DNA of 62,553 nt from Microcaldota archaeon. GTDB lineage: Archaea > Micrarchaeota > Micrarchaeia > Micrarchaeales > CABMGC01. Below the pieces are notes generated by a model, which ran no database searches, was not told the origin of the DNA, and was given only the letters and a program-made list of their open reading frames with translations. Position 1 is the first letter of the stretch. Every line of letters starts with the position of its first letter. The DNA is taken from NCBI GenBank assembly GCA_028867335.1, contig JAGWGN010000003.1:1-62553 (forward strand), in the 5' to 3' direction. Shown in pieces: positions 48,606 to 57,130 of the stretch. A program made the translations under genes and the position numbers.

Positions 48606-49125
48606 GCATCTTCGGATCCCGCTTGAGCGGGTCGCGCATCAAAAAGAGCATATCGCCGGCATGCGCCTGGTTGAAGCGGACGAGTTTCTCATTCACGATT
48701 ATCAGGTCCTTGAGCCTGATACCCATCTGGGCGATCTTGGTCTCGGGGCTTTTCTTTATCTCGCTTGGCTCGATCTCAAAACGCTCTTCCAAAACGACGC
48801 GGCCCTTGATCAGATTTATGTTTAGGAACTCGATTGAGAGGACTGAGAGGTACCCCAGGCTCTTCATGAGTATTTTGCCCTCGAGCTCCGTCTGTATTCC
48901 AACCGCATACACGCAGCCCGCAATCCTCGAATCCGCGGTGAACGCATGGCCCAGGCTCAGATTGAAATACGAGTTGTTTGAGAAAACCGGAGTCTCGTTA
49001 AGAAAATCTGTTTTGGTGGAGTAGATGCTCTTGCTTCCCGAGACATCGAATACCTGCACAGAGCTTTCCTGCTGCTTTGTCCGGATTGTCGCGATCTGCT
49101 TTGATGCAAATGACAGTTGGTCCAC
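48598..49125 (-). CDS. Unidentified 175-aa protein downstream of pheT
   Basis: Starts at GTG directly after the pheT stop (TAG then GTG), so translation is coupled to PheRS beta. No transmembrane segment. The sequence is mixed beta/alpha (AFTADSRIAGCVYAVGIQTELEGKILM...GRVVLEERFEIEPSE) and ends in a conserved-looking HAGDMLFLMRDPLKRDPK. Not recognised. Position suggests a housekeeping role tied to translation, but this is only inference. Confidence 0.7.
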   Translation of the reverse strand: MDQLSFASKQIATIRTKQQESSVQVFDVSGSKSIYSTKTDFLNETPVFSNNSYFNLSLGHAFTADSRIAGCVYAVGIQTELEGKILMKSLGYLSVLSIEFLNINLIKGRVVLEERFEIEPSEIKKSPETKIAQMGIRLKDLIIVNEKLVRFNQAHAGDMLFLMRDPLKRDPKMPN

Positions 49126-50751
49126 CTACAGGCTAATCTCAAAGGCTATCGTCGGCTCCTCGATCCCGAAGTTGCTTAGAACCTCTGGATGGACTTCCCC
49201 GAAGACTCCTATGTTTTTGCCCTTAAGGATAACTGATGCGCACCTACCCTCTATAAAACTTCTGTGCGAATTCTCCTTGATCTGGTACTCTATCCGCATG
49301 CTCTGCAGGACCGCCTCTACTACGGCCTTGATCTGGTTGAAGTTTGACTTGGGGTCCGTGATCACTCCGGCAAGCATCTGATTCTCATTTACCTGGCCCG
49401 AGATGCCAAAGACAAAATCAAGCTCGAATATCCTCTGCGGCATCTTCTCGTGCACCGACATCCCGATGTTGCCGAGCAGCGACGGAAGAAGGGAGGTCCT
49501 CAGCATCGTGAGCTTCTGCATCTTTGCATCCTTGACGCGTACATACTTTGAATCGTGATCCTTGAGCCTCATGCTGTCAAAGTCCTGCCTCTCGCTTGTC
49601 AGATACGAGTTTAGCATCTCGCTAAAGCCGAGGCCCACCATGACTTCCGAAAGCTCCCTGCTGCGCCTGGTGGCATCCTCTATCTCGCCCATCTGCTCCG
49701 AGTAAATGGAGACTGCCTGGATGAAGTCGTACCCGTATGCGATTGCAATGTCCTCTATCACATCCTGCTCGTTGAGTATGTCAAGGCGATACTCGGGGAT
49801 CCTAAAGCGTATGTTCCTGCCGACCAGCGCTGCCTCGTACCCCATCTTGTTTGCAAGAGAGATCACGTTGTTGAATCCGATTATGACGCCTATCTGGCCC
49901 TCGATCTTTATCAGCGGTATCTCAATGTTCGCGGAGGACATCTTCGGAAGTATGACGCTTGATCCCTTATATGAGACCTTCACCTTCTCGACGCTTGCGC
50001 CCAGGTCGAGGAACATTGCTGCGAAGAGGTCCGCCGACTTCTCGACGATGTATCTTGATGTGCCAGTTATCTCAATCAGGAGATTCTTCGTGGAGCCTGT
50101 GACCTTCGTCCTCTCGGAGTTTAGTATTGGGACAAACGAGATTGTGCCGTTTGCGTCCTTGAGCACTGGGTAGAGCTTTGAGTCCCCGATCGTGCCTGCG
50201 TACGCCATCCCCTTCTCGTTCCTCTTTAGTATCTCGCTGAGCTTCATCTTCCTTGAAATGCCTAGCGCCAGGAACTCCTCATCCTTCACCGCATCATACG
50301 TGAGATTTCCCGCTATCTGGTCCAGGTCGTGGAGCCCTATCGCAAGCCTCTTTCGGTTCCTCCCGTAGTTTGATGCGAACTTCTCAGTGAATGCGAGAAG
50401 GTGCTTGAGGCTCTGCTCGTCAAACTTCATTCCCTTGACAACCATTCCAGAAATGAACGGCCTTAAGCCCTCGATTTCGCCTCCGACCGAGATTTCGAGC
50501 GCCGGGGCATTTCCCTTTATCACATACTTTAGCTTCTTGCTCTTGTGCATGAAGTTCTTCAGCGCCCTTGCAAAGCCCACAATGTCGACAACGTCGGGCC
50601 TGTTTGCGGGCAGCGCGATCCCGACCTCCTCCTTTGTGCTCGTCTCGACCTCAAATCCCATCTTCTCGATGTGCATGGCGAGCTTTTTTTCGTCAAGCCT
50701 TAGGCCAAGCAGCCTGAAGAGGTAATTTTTGTTGAATGTTACGTTTACCAT
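49126..50751 (-). CDS. pheT: Phenylalanyl-tRNA synthetase beta subunit
   Basis: A 541-residue archaeal-size beta chain. It starts MVNVTFNKNYLFRLLGL, with the B1/B3/B5 domain series: ALPANRPDVVDIVGFARAL, the B5 domain (RFRIPEYRLDILNEQDVIEDIAIAYGYD), and a catalytic-like fold (LSEVMVGLGFSEMLNSYLTSE). It pairs with PheS, the adjacent upstream gene, for tRNA-Phe charging. There is a 4-base gap between pheS and pheT. Confidence 0.95.
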   Translation of the reverse strand: MVNVTFNKNYLFRLLGLRLDEKKLAMHIEKMGFEVETSTKEEVGIALPANRPDVVDIVGFARALKNFMHKSKKLKYVIKGNAPALEISVGGEIEGLRPFISGMVVKGMKFDEQSLKHLLAFTEKFASNYGRNRKRLAIGLHDLDQIAGNLTYDAVKDEEFLALGISRKMKLSEILKRNEKGMAYAGTIGDSKLYPVLKDANGTISFVPILNSERTKVTGSTKNLLIEITGTSRYIVEKSADLFAAMFLDLGASVEKVKVSYKGSSVILPKMSSANIEIPLIKIEGQIGVIIGFNNVISLANKMGYEAALVGRNIRFRIPEYRLDILNEQDVIEDIAIAYGYDFIQAVSIYSEQMGEIEDATRRSRELSEVMVGLGFSEMLNSYLTSERQDFDSMRLKDHDSKYVRVKDAKMQKLTMLRTSLLPSLLGNIGMSVHEKMPQRIFELDFVFGISGQVNENQMLAGVITDPKSNFNQIKAVVEAVLQSMRIEYQIKENSHRSFIEGRCASVILKGKNIGVFGEVHPEVLSNFGIEEPTIAFEISL

Positions 50752-50755
50752 GATA

Positions 50756-52234
50756 TCACAGCGTCTTCCTGGACCTTATCCATCCCACTCCGTTGTTGTA
50801 TAGGTCAGGCAGCCTCTCTATATCCTTGTCTGTTATCAGCAGCAATCTCTCGACGCTTGCTCCCCATGCGAGCACCGTGATGTTCTTCTTTGCTATTCCT
50901 GTTATCTCCCTTCTGAGCATTCCGCATCCGGCGACCTCAAGCCACTCCTTGCGCTCCTCGTGGTATGCGTACATCTCTGCGCCCGGCTCGACGAACGGGA
51001 AGTATGCTGGCTTGAACTTCACCTTCAGCCCAAGACTCTTGTAGATCTTTGTGAGCGTGTCGAATAGGTTTGCGAGCGTCAGGTTTTCCCCCACGATTAT
51101 CCCGTCTGTTTGGTAGAAGTCTGGCAGGTGCTTGTAGTCAATGTTCTCGTTCCTAAACACCCGGCCTACCGAGAAAAGCTTGAGCGGAAGCTTGTACTCT
51201 TTGTACTTGGAGAGGTTGTAGAGCTCCTGGATTGAGACCGTGGTTGTCTGGGTCCTGAGTACCGCCTGCATCGCGACCTGCTCTAGCCAGTCGCTCTTCC
51301 AGGCCTGCTCGTGCTCCTCCTTCACCTTGCCCATCACCTTCCTGTCGAGAATCTCGATCTGCGATGGATTAGATAGGTAGAACGTGTCCTGCACCTCCCT
51401 TGCGGGGTGGTCCTGCGGGGTGAAGAGCGTGTCGAAGTTCCAGAATGCCGGGATCACGACAGGGCCGGAGATCTCCTTGAAGCCCATGTTGGTGTATGTG
51501 TCCTTGACGCTGTTGATAGCCCTTCTCAGCGGATGAAGCTTTGCCGGAATCTCGCTCTCGACCGGTACGTTTATGTCGTATGCCTTGAACTTCTTCCCCT
51601 TCCAGCTGCGGGTTGCTATCGCCTTCTTGTCCAGAGCATCGATCTCGCCCTCGTGCTTTGTCTCGGCTGTAAGGAGCTCCTTTCCCTTCGGGTTTATCGT
51701 GATGCTCGTGATCTCGTTTCTCCTCTCGGTGACAATCAGCTTCCTTTTCAGGAGGTTTTCCACCTCCTGCTTTTTCTCCTTTAGCATCATAGTGAATAGG
51801 CTTGGGTTCTCGCCGAGTTTCTTTAGAACATACTCCTCCCCGATTCCCTTGGAGATCGCCTCCTTTCCCTTTGCGGTGAGGATTATGATTCCTTTCTCGA
51901 TTGCGATGAGCTCCTTTGTCTTTGCCCACTGAAGGCCTATCCTTGACTGAGGGTCGCCTAGGGTCCTTATCTCAATCGACTTCTTTGAGAGCTTTTGTAT
52001 GAGCGCCGTTTCCGGAAGCTGCGATGAGGCGTAGAGCTTCCCTTCCTCGGTCAGTGAGACCGACTCGCTTTCCTTTCTTGCCATCGTTATTGCGCCAGAC
52101 TTTGAGAGGCCCTCGATTGCCCAGAGGACTCCGTCCCTTCCTGTCCCGCTCTTCTCGACCAGCTGCTCGAGCGAGAGGGGCTTGCCAGGCTCTAGGCACT
52201 TTAGCACGGCTATTTCGTATCTATGCAAATTCAC
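50756..52234 (-). CDS. pheS: Phenylalanyl-tRNA synthetase alpha subunit
   Basis: A 492-residue catalytic chain. An N-terminal winged-helix-like DNA-binding-fold domain (ALKCLEPGKPLSLEQLVEKSG) as in archaeal/eukaryotic PheS, then the class II core: motif 2 FSVGRVFRNENIDYKHLPDFYQTDG, motif 3 VLAWGASVERLLLI, and PAREVQDTFYL. Forms an (alpha-beta)2 enzyme with PheT. Its start overlaps the upstream secreted-protein gene by 4 bases. Confidence 0.96.
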   Translation of the reverse strand: MNLHRYEIAVLKCLEPGKPLSLEQLVEKSGTGRDGVLWAIEGLSKSGAITMARKESESVSLTEEGKLYASSQLPETALIQKLSKKSIEIRTLGDPQSRIGLQWAKTKELIAIEKGIIILTAKGKEAISKGIGEEYVLKKLGENPSLFTMMLKEKKQEVENLLKRKLIVTERRNEITSITINPKGKELLTAETKHEGEIDALDKKAIATRSWKGKKFKAYDINVPVESEIPAKLHPLRRAINSVKDTYTNMGFKEISGPVVIPAFWNFDTLFTPQDHPAREVQDTFYLSNPSQIEILDRKVMGKVKEEHEQAWKSDWLEQVAMQAVLRTQTTTVSIQELYNLSKYKEYKLPLKLFSVGRVFRNENIDYKHLPDFYQTDGIIVGENLTLANLFDTLTKIYKSLGLKVKFKPAYFPFVEPGAEMYAYHEERKEWLEVAGCGMLRREITGIAKKNITVLAWGASVERLLLITDKDIERLPDLYNNGVGWIRSRKTL

Positions 52235-53004
52235 ACCTTAGTGTTTGAGACCCTTATGTAGAGGTATACCAAGAGTGCGATCGCCACTACCGCGAGGATC
52301 ACCAAAAGCAGCGAGATGTAGTTGGTGTAGATCCCGCTGAAGAACGCCGAGACCTCCTGCCCAGGCGACTGGGTGATTATGTAGGAGAACGTGAAAGAGG
52401 ATAGGGGCTCCTGGCTATACCATGAGAAGAGCGTGGAACCGGTGTAGTTGCTGATGAAGCTGAGGACCGGGAAGTCCGGGACCGGGTAGATCGAGACGAT
52501 CTGGGCGCCCTTTGGGACGACGATGTTGAGCTTCGAGGCCTGGGAGAGGCTCTGGCCGCTCGCCGTGTGCACGAAGTTGAAGACGCTGTTGTTGAAGTCG
52601 TACTGGAACTTCCTTGGGGCTATGGCGGTTATTGTCGTTACATTGCTCACGTAGTAGTTTAACGTTAGCTGCGCGAACCCGTTTCCCTGCGCATAGTTTA
52701 TCGGGCCAGGGAGGAACGCGAAGCCGTAGATGCTCGACTTGGGGTTTAGTATGTGCTCGACAAGCAGGTTGGTGTTTAGCGCGGCCTGCCAGTTTGAGAT
52801 CGTGAAGTTTATCGCCTGCCTGTCCTGAAGGTACTGGGCGATCGAGGAGTTGGAGATGAAAAGGTTTAGCGACTCGACCACGTGCGCGCTCCCGTTGTTG
52901 TTTAGCACGACCGTGGTGTTTAGGTAGGTGACGTTGAAGTACGCGTTTACGTTCAGCATAGCAAAGCAGAGAAGCAGTAGTACTGGAATTGCTATTTTTA
53001 TCAT
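52231..53004 (-). CDS. Unidentified secreted, C-terminally anchored protein
   Basis: The ATG at 53004 (MIKIAIPVLLLLCFAMLNVNA) is a clean signal peptide start and fits a TTAAAAATAG box about 36 bases upstream; the track's ATG at 53031 would sit at or before the transcription start. About 257 residues: the exterior part has many sequons (NVT, NTT, NSS, NFT, NNS, NYT) and beta-rich sequence, and one C-terminal transmembrane helix (YISLLLVILAVVAIALLVYLYI) anchors it. Typical of archaeal envelope proteins; no domain recognised. Confidence 0.75.
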   Translation of the reverse strand: MIKIAIPVLLLLCFAMLNVNAYFNVTYLNTTVVLNNNGSAHVVESLNLFISNSSIAQYLQDRQAINFTISNWQAALNTNLLVEHILNPKSSIYGFAFLPGPINYAQGNGFAQLTLNYYVSNVTTITAIAPRKFQYDFNNSVFNFVHTASGQSLSQASKLNIVVPKGAQIVSIYPVPDFPVLSFISNYTGSTLFSWYSQEPLSSFTFSYIITQSPGQEVSAFFSGIYTNYISLLLVILAVVAIALLVYLYIRVSNTKV

Positions 53005-53068
53005 CTGGACCCCAATAGTAGTATTCCCCAACTACTATTTTTAAGGGTATTGTTTGCCTTTTCTCCGC

Positions 53069-53983
53069 CTAGAACGAATTTGTGCTTGCGTTGAAGAAAG
53101 AGGTCACCAGCCCGTTGTCTATCGGCTCCCCCTTCCTTATCATATAGATCCCGTTGTCTAGATGGAGTATGTAGCTGTAGAGCTTGCTCTCGTGCTTCCC
53201 CCCGTCCCTTAAGACCTCGATTAGGCTGCTCATGTGCTCTATGAAATCAATTGCGTTGTCTGCGATTACGTATCCCCCGACCTTGAGCTTTGGAAGAACT
53301 CTCCTGAGATATTCCGCGTAATTCTGCTTGTCTGCATCAAGGAAGACCATGTCAATTGGTCTATGCCAGCTATCAAGGACCTCTGAGATTGTTCCGCGGA
53401 GCTGCACAATGTTGTCGATTCCCGCAGCCTCGATGTTTTTGCTTGCCATTCCGATCTTTAGCATCGACATATCTGCAGTATGGACTATGCCGTCGTTTTC
53501 CTTTACCCCCATCGCCTGCCAGATTCCTGAGTATCCTGCAGATGTCCCGAGCTCGAGTATCTCACGCGCCTTCGTCTGCTTTGCCATATGATAGAGGAAG
53601 AGTCCGGTCCTTCTCGGGATCTGCCAGAGCCTCATCTCGTTGTTTGGCATCCATACCTTACGCTCCTCTGCCGTGAGCTTCTCCTGTTTTATTGCCCATG
53701 TGGAGTTGAGCTTCTCGAGCCTTCGAAGTACTTTGTCCACCTTTTCTGGAACATTTATGTTGTGGATAAGCTGCAGGTTCTTTGCTGATACATTCGGAGG
53801 TACCACAAGGCCCTCGGGATAAAACTTGAAATGGGCCACGCTGTGGGCGCCATCCTTTGCGATTTTGCGCTTAAGAGAGATCAAGGCCTTTGCGCCTTCT
53901 GTAAAGTCCTCTTTTGTTTCCAAAACAGATGATTGCCCCTTTGGCTTACGCTCATGATTGTTTTTTGTTCCCACAGTCCCCAC
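53069..53983 (-). CDS. SAM-dependent O-methyltransferase (COMT-like)
   Basis: About 305 residues. The Rossmann core has ILELGTSAGYSGIWQAM (SAM loop), GIVHTADMS (acidic ribose contact), and MVFLDADKQNYAEYL (the catalytic-metal DxDK-type motif of PF01596-like enzymes), then VGGYVIADNA. An N-terminal 100-residue helical extension precedes it. The start is uncertain: TATA at 54005-54015 predicts transcription near 53985, so GTG at 53983 (or 53974) is favoured over the track's 54067. Confidence 0.82.
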   Translation of the reverse strand: MGTVGTKNNHERKPKGQSSVLETKEDFTEGAKALISLKRKIAKDGAHSVAHFKFYPEGLVVPPNVSAKNLQLIHNINVPEKVDKVLRRLEKLNSTWAIKQEKLTAEERKVWMPNNEMRLWQIPRRTGLFLYHMAKQTKAREILELGTSAGYSGIWQAMGVKENDGIVHTADMSMLKIGMASKNIEAAGIDNIVQLRGTISEVLDSWHRPIDMVFLDADKQNYAEYLRRVLPKLKVGGYVIADNAIDFIEHMSSLIEVLRDGGKHESKLYSYILHLDNGIYMIRKGEPIDNGLVTSFFNASTNSF

Positions 53984-54004
53984 ACTATAGCATATGAATT
54001 TCCT

Positions 54005-54015
54005 GATATATAAAC
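54005..54015 (-). promoter_or_regulatory. TATA box of the O-methyltransferase gene
   Basis: GTTTATATATC on the minus strand is a strong archaeal TATA match. A transcript start near 53985 would make the GTG at 53983 leaderless. Confidence 0.5.
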
Positions 54016-54105
54016 GTTTTCCGATAGCAAAATGGCCCCTTTTAAAGCTTTTGTGGAAGAGTGCCATCGCAAACTAATTTAGAAATGAGATGCGCTAGGA
54101 TATCC

Positions 54106-54969
54106 ATGGGAGATGGCCTTTTTTCAAAGATTAAGCTCATTTTCAACGAAGTTTTCATAGGCATGATACTTTTTGTTGTTGTGCCGACTGCCATATTGGG
54201 GGTCGTTGCTTCAGGCAGCATCAGCCTGCTTAATGTTCTTGGGGCAGTCTTTCTAATCGCGGTGTTGCAGATCACCCCGAATGTTCTAAACAACTACGTC
54301 GACTGGGAGATTGACAGGATAAACAAGAAGCGGACAGAGATGCACAAGAGGATCAAGAAATCCTCACTGCCAATAATGGCGCTTGTGCTTGTTCTTACTA
54401 CGATACCGTTCTTCGTATACGGGAACATCTACCTTAGGATCGTGATGGTGATAGCGTACTTCATGATGGTTAACTACAACCTTCTGATAAAGGCAAAGGA
54501 TGTTCTGTTCCTAAACTATGCCTTCATCGCGCTCTACTACGGGCCGCTGGCATTCGCGGTCGGCTTCTTCTTTTCATTGCCGAACCTTGCCCTGTTTGAA
54601 TCGCTTGCCTGGATGCCACTCTTCATCTTCCTGGTGAACATGGGGTTCTCCGTGATAAAAGATTACGGGGATGTGGAGGGGGATAAGGCACTAAACAAGA
54701 TGACTCTGCCGGTTGTTATAGGTGAGAAGGCGACGCTGGCTTACCAGTTCATTTTGATAACAGCGGTGTTTGCTGGGATGATTTACTTTGGAGTTACAAG
54801 CTTCGGCTGGACTCTGTCTGGGCTTCTCATCATACCTTACGCAATTGCGATGTATGCGATGAGGCTTGTATCAAAGCCAAAAAACAGCTCGGTGTACGCC
54901 AAGGCCAGCAACATAATAAGGATTAACGCGTTTGTTGTGATGGCGATCCTGTTCCTTTACTTCATCTGA
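54106..54969 (+). CDS. UbiA-family prenyltransferase (archaeal lipid type)
   Basis: A membrane protein of about 288 residues with about eight transmembrane helices. First Asp-rich motif NNYVDWEIDRINKKR (NxxxDxxxD) and second DYGDVEGDK (DxxxD). Such enzymes include digeranylgeranylglyceryl phosphate synthase, which with CarS builds the archaeal membrane lipid. ATG at 54106 (MGDGLFSKIK) is chosen; the track GTG at 54061 adds a non-conserved polar tail. Confidence 0.87.
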   Translation: MGDGLFSKIKLIFNEVFIGMILFVVVPTAILGVVASGSISLLNVLGAVFLIAVLQITPNVLNNYVDWEIDRINKKRTEMHKRIKKSSLPIMALVLVLTTIPFFVYGNIYLRIVMVIAYFMMVNYNLLIKAKDVLFLNYAFIALYYGPLAFAVGFFFSLPNLALFESLAWMPLFIFLVNMGFSVIKDYGDVEGDKALNKMTLPVVIGEKATLAYQFILITAVFAGMIYFGVTSFGWTLSGLLIIPYAIAMYAMRLVSKPKNSSVYAKASNIIRINAFVVMAILFLYFI

Positions 54970-55498
54970 CTTCGCCGGGATTAAACTGAGATGCTGGCTT
55001 AAAAATAAATCTGCACCTTGCCGCACCTGATCCTACGCACTCCATTTCGGCGCATTCTATGTCCTCCTTGAATGCAATCGAAAGGGCACCGGCGATAAAT
55101 CCCCTGACGATATGGTCGCAGGGGAGCTTAACCTTCCCCTTGAGGCCCTCAGAGACAGGGGAGTTGAGCATTGTTATTGACCCTGACTTCTTCTCTATTT
55201 CAAGGGACTCCAAAGTGAGCAGCCCCCATCCGGAAAACGAGGATATCTCAAAAAGCCACTTTATGTAGTCGTTGACGCTGAACTTGTAGGTTCTAACATC
55301 CTTGGTGACGATCTCCTTGAAGCTCGTCTTTGCAGACTCGTATAGGCTGTGCGTCTCTTCTGGGCTGCCCTCAATCGCCTTTGTGAATTCAAGGAGGAAG
55401 GTGGCGGGCGCCATCACGATCCTGTTTGTAAACAGGGAGATGCTGCCCTCCTTGAAGTCTATCTGCCTTGCGACCATTAGTTTCTCGAAAAAGTTCAT
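54962..55498 (-). CDS. V4R-domain protein
   Basis: A 178-residue protein whose C-terminal half is a V4R domain: HIVRGFIAGALSIAFKEDIECAEMECVGSGAARCRFIF, with the three Cys typical of the V4R ligand site. V4R domains bind small hydrophobic ligands or act as vesicle-tethering/sensor modules. It lies 11 bases downstream of a KaiC-like ATPase gene, so the two probably function together as a signalling pair. Convergent overlap of 8 bases with ubiA. Confidence 0.82.
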   Translation of the reverse strand: MNFFEKLMVARQIDFKEGSISLFTNRIVMAPATFLLEFTKAIEGSPEETHSLYESAKTSFKEIVTKDVRTYKFSVNDYIKWLFEISSFSGWGLLTLESLEIEKKSGSITMLNSPVSEGLKGKVKLPCDHIVRGFIAGALSIAFKEDIECAEMECVGSGAARCRFIFKPASQFNPGEVR

Positions 55499-55509
55499 CC
55501 AATCTCTTT

Positions 55510-56292
55510 TTAGAGCTCCTCTGCCGGCCTCACGACTATCCCGTTCTTTATCTCTATGTTATGCACGTACGGGCTGTGGTTTGTGTCTCTCATCTTGAGC
55601 ACCGACATTGTCCTAACATGCTTTGCACCGATCAACTCGTTGTGCATGTGTATTATTCCGTCGCACTCGAACTCGCTGACTCCGTCGACCGTGAGCTTCT
55701 GACCGCTTAAATCGCCGTAGGTTATCACAATGTTTGTGGTTCCAAGATTTCTGAGTTCTGCCAAAATCAAAAATATCATCCTCTCCGCGGAGTTACCGGT
55801 GTAGAATATCTTATCCCCCCTGTCCTTTACCGTGGAATCTTCACCTGAGCCGTTCACAGATACGCTCGAGGCGATGCTTCCTGCGTAGCCCAGAGGTATC
55901 GTGAAGAGGTCCAGGTTTATTGAGAATGTCGCAAGGCTGTCAAAGACTATTCGCTTCGCGTTTATCTCCTTCTTCACCTTCTCGATCATTGCAAAAAGGT
56001 CAAACTTCATCTGGTTGAGCGGGACCTGCAGCAAAAAGAGCTTGCCCTGCTTCTCAAGCGACTCTAGGTCCCATCCGAAGGTCTTTGCCTGCTGCCTGAG
56101 CATAGGAAGCGATGAGTCCACCGAGATGTAGAGGCTGTTCTCGCCCTTGAGCGCGCCCTGATATGCATACTCGAGCGCGAAGATCGACTTTCCGGTACCC
56201 GGCGCACCCGTGATCAGGATGTTGGAGCCCATCGGAAGGCCTCCCTCTACCAAAGCGTCAAACCCCTCTACCCCTGTTGCAACCCTATCCAT
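55510..56292 (-). CDS. KaiC-like RecA-superfamily ATPase
   Basis: A 260-residue single-domain KaiC-like ATPase. Walker A is ILITGAPGTGKSIFALEYA, Walker B KRIVFDSLATF, and the following strand carries LRNLGTTNIVITYGD. The N-terminal GFDALVEGGLPMG is typical of archaeal KaiC/RadA-paralogue proteins. The C-terminal half (KHVRTMSVLKMRDTNHSPYVHNIEI) is typical KaiC-like. Probably a signalling or transcription-linked ATPase acting with the V4R protein. Confidence 0.88.
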   Translation of the reverse strand: MDRVATGVEGFDALVEGGLPMGSNILITGAPGTGKSIFALEYAYQGALKGENSLYISVDSSLPMLRQQAKTFGWDLESLEKQGKLFLLQVPLNQMKFDLFAMIEKVKKEINAKRIVFDSLATFSINLDLFTIPLGYAGSIASSVSVNGSGEDSTVKDRGDKIFYTGNSAERMIFLILAELRNLGTTNIVITYGDLSGQKLTVDGVSEFECDGIIHMHNELIGAKHVRTMSVLKMRDTNHSPYVHNIEIKNGIVVRPAEEL

Positions 56293-56340
56293 AATACCCA
56301 GCCCAATTTAACATAAAACCTGTCATTCTATAAATTATTC

Positions 56341-56434
56341 GCCAGGAACAGCAGAGTTGACGTCAGAGAGGGGCACGAGCCAGCATGCCCAGTGCCTGCC
56401 TATCTGATGTTTCCACCCCCACAAATTCCCTACT
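56341..56434 (-). ncRNA. Candidate structured RNA (low confidence)
   Basis: In a 276-base gap without genes, a minus-strand TATA-like GCTTTATATATC (56453-56464) points to a transcript starting near 56434. The following sequence includes GGGCATG-CTGGCT-CGTGCCC, a 7-bp hairpin with a 6-base loop. The region is more GC-rich than its AT-rich neighbours. It may instead be a 5' leader or regulatory element upstream of the KaiC-like gene, whose own TATA (AATAATTTATAG) is further downstream. Confidence 0.3.
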
Positions 56435-56483
56435 ATCTCTTGTGCCGAGCCTGATATATAAAGCTAATCCGCGGGTTCGGCTC

Positions 56484-56502
56484 AGGCTTATATACCAAGC
56501 CT
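56484..56502. repeat. Inverted repeat enclosing a TATA-like sequence
   Basis: AGGCTT-ATATACC-AAGCCT is a perfect 6-bp inverted repeat around a TATA-like core. It is near a second TATA-like element (56452-56463). It could be an operator that blocks TBP when occupied, or the remains of an insertion boundary. Confidence 0.5.
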
Positions 56503-56568
56503 AACTTCCACAATTCTGGAAGGATTTTAGAGCTCAATTTAAAGAGGATCAGATAGTATGGTATTTGA

Positions 56569-57087
56569 TTATCTTTGGGCTTTCTTAAGAGAATCTGCTA
56601 GAAGTTGCTCGATGTCGGAATTTGCAGAGTCGATAGAATGATTATAAAGTTTTAATATACCCCTCACAGCATGTGAAATTGTTGCTAGTAATTCGGTGTC
56701 AGAAGCTTTCTTAGCTGCTTTGATAGCATTAGTCGCATCTGCAACTCTCTGTTTTAAGTTTATCTCCGAGTATTCGGTATCTCTTATGCCTTCCATTAAC
56801 AATTTTAGGTGCATGTTTGCGGCAATTTTCCAGTGCTTTATCGAATCCTTGTTTTTACCCAGCATATTGAAAGTAGTAGCTGCATTTTCCACAAGTGTTA
56901 TTATTTCCTGATACTCCTTATAAATTTCAGGATTATTTAAAGAATCGGTGTCAATTCTTTTAAGCCTTAGACCAGCTAATTTAATGGAAATTGCTGCTGC
57001 GGATTCTAATTTTTCTGCGGTTTTAGCTTCTAGCGTAGTAACTTCTTGGTTTTGTTTTTTAGAAAATTTTAATTTTTCTGTTGACAT
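56569..57087 (-). CDS. Unidentified helical protein (AT-rich island)
   Basis: A 172-residue, nearly all-helical protein with Lys/Glu/Asn-rich amphipathic helices (ESAAAISIKLAGLRLK...TTFNMLGKNKDSIKHWKIAANMHLKLL), recalling TPR-like or FAT-like helical repeats. No catalytic motif. Base composition is strongly AT-rich compared with the main genes, like the two next genes. Family not recognised; perhaps a scaffold or adaptor. Confidence 0.65.
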   Translation of the reverse strand: MSTEKLKFSKKQNQEVTTLEAKTAEKLESAAAISIKLAGLRLKRIDTDSLNNPEIYKEYQEIITLVENAATTFNMLGKNKDSIKHWKIAANMHLKLLMEGIRDTEYSEINLKQRVADATNAIKAAKKASDTELLATISHAVRGILKLYNHSIDSANSDIEQLLADSLKKAQR

Positions 57088-57130
57088 TTGAACACAGTAA
57101 TTAATCTAACTTTCAAAAGTTTAAATAGGT

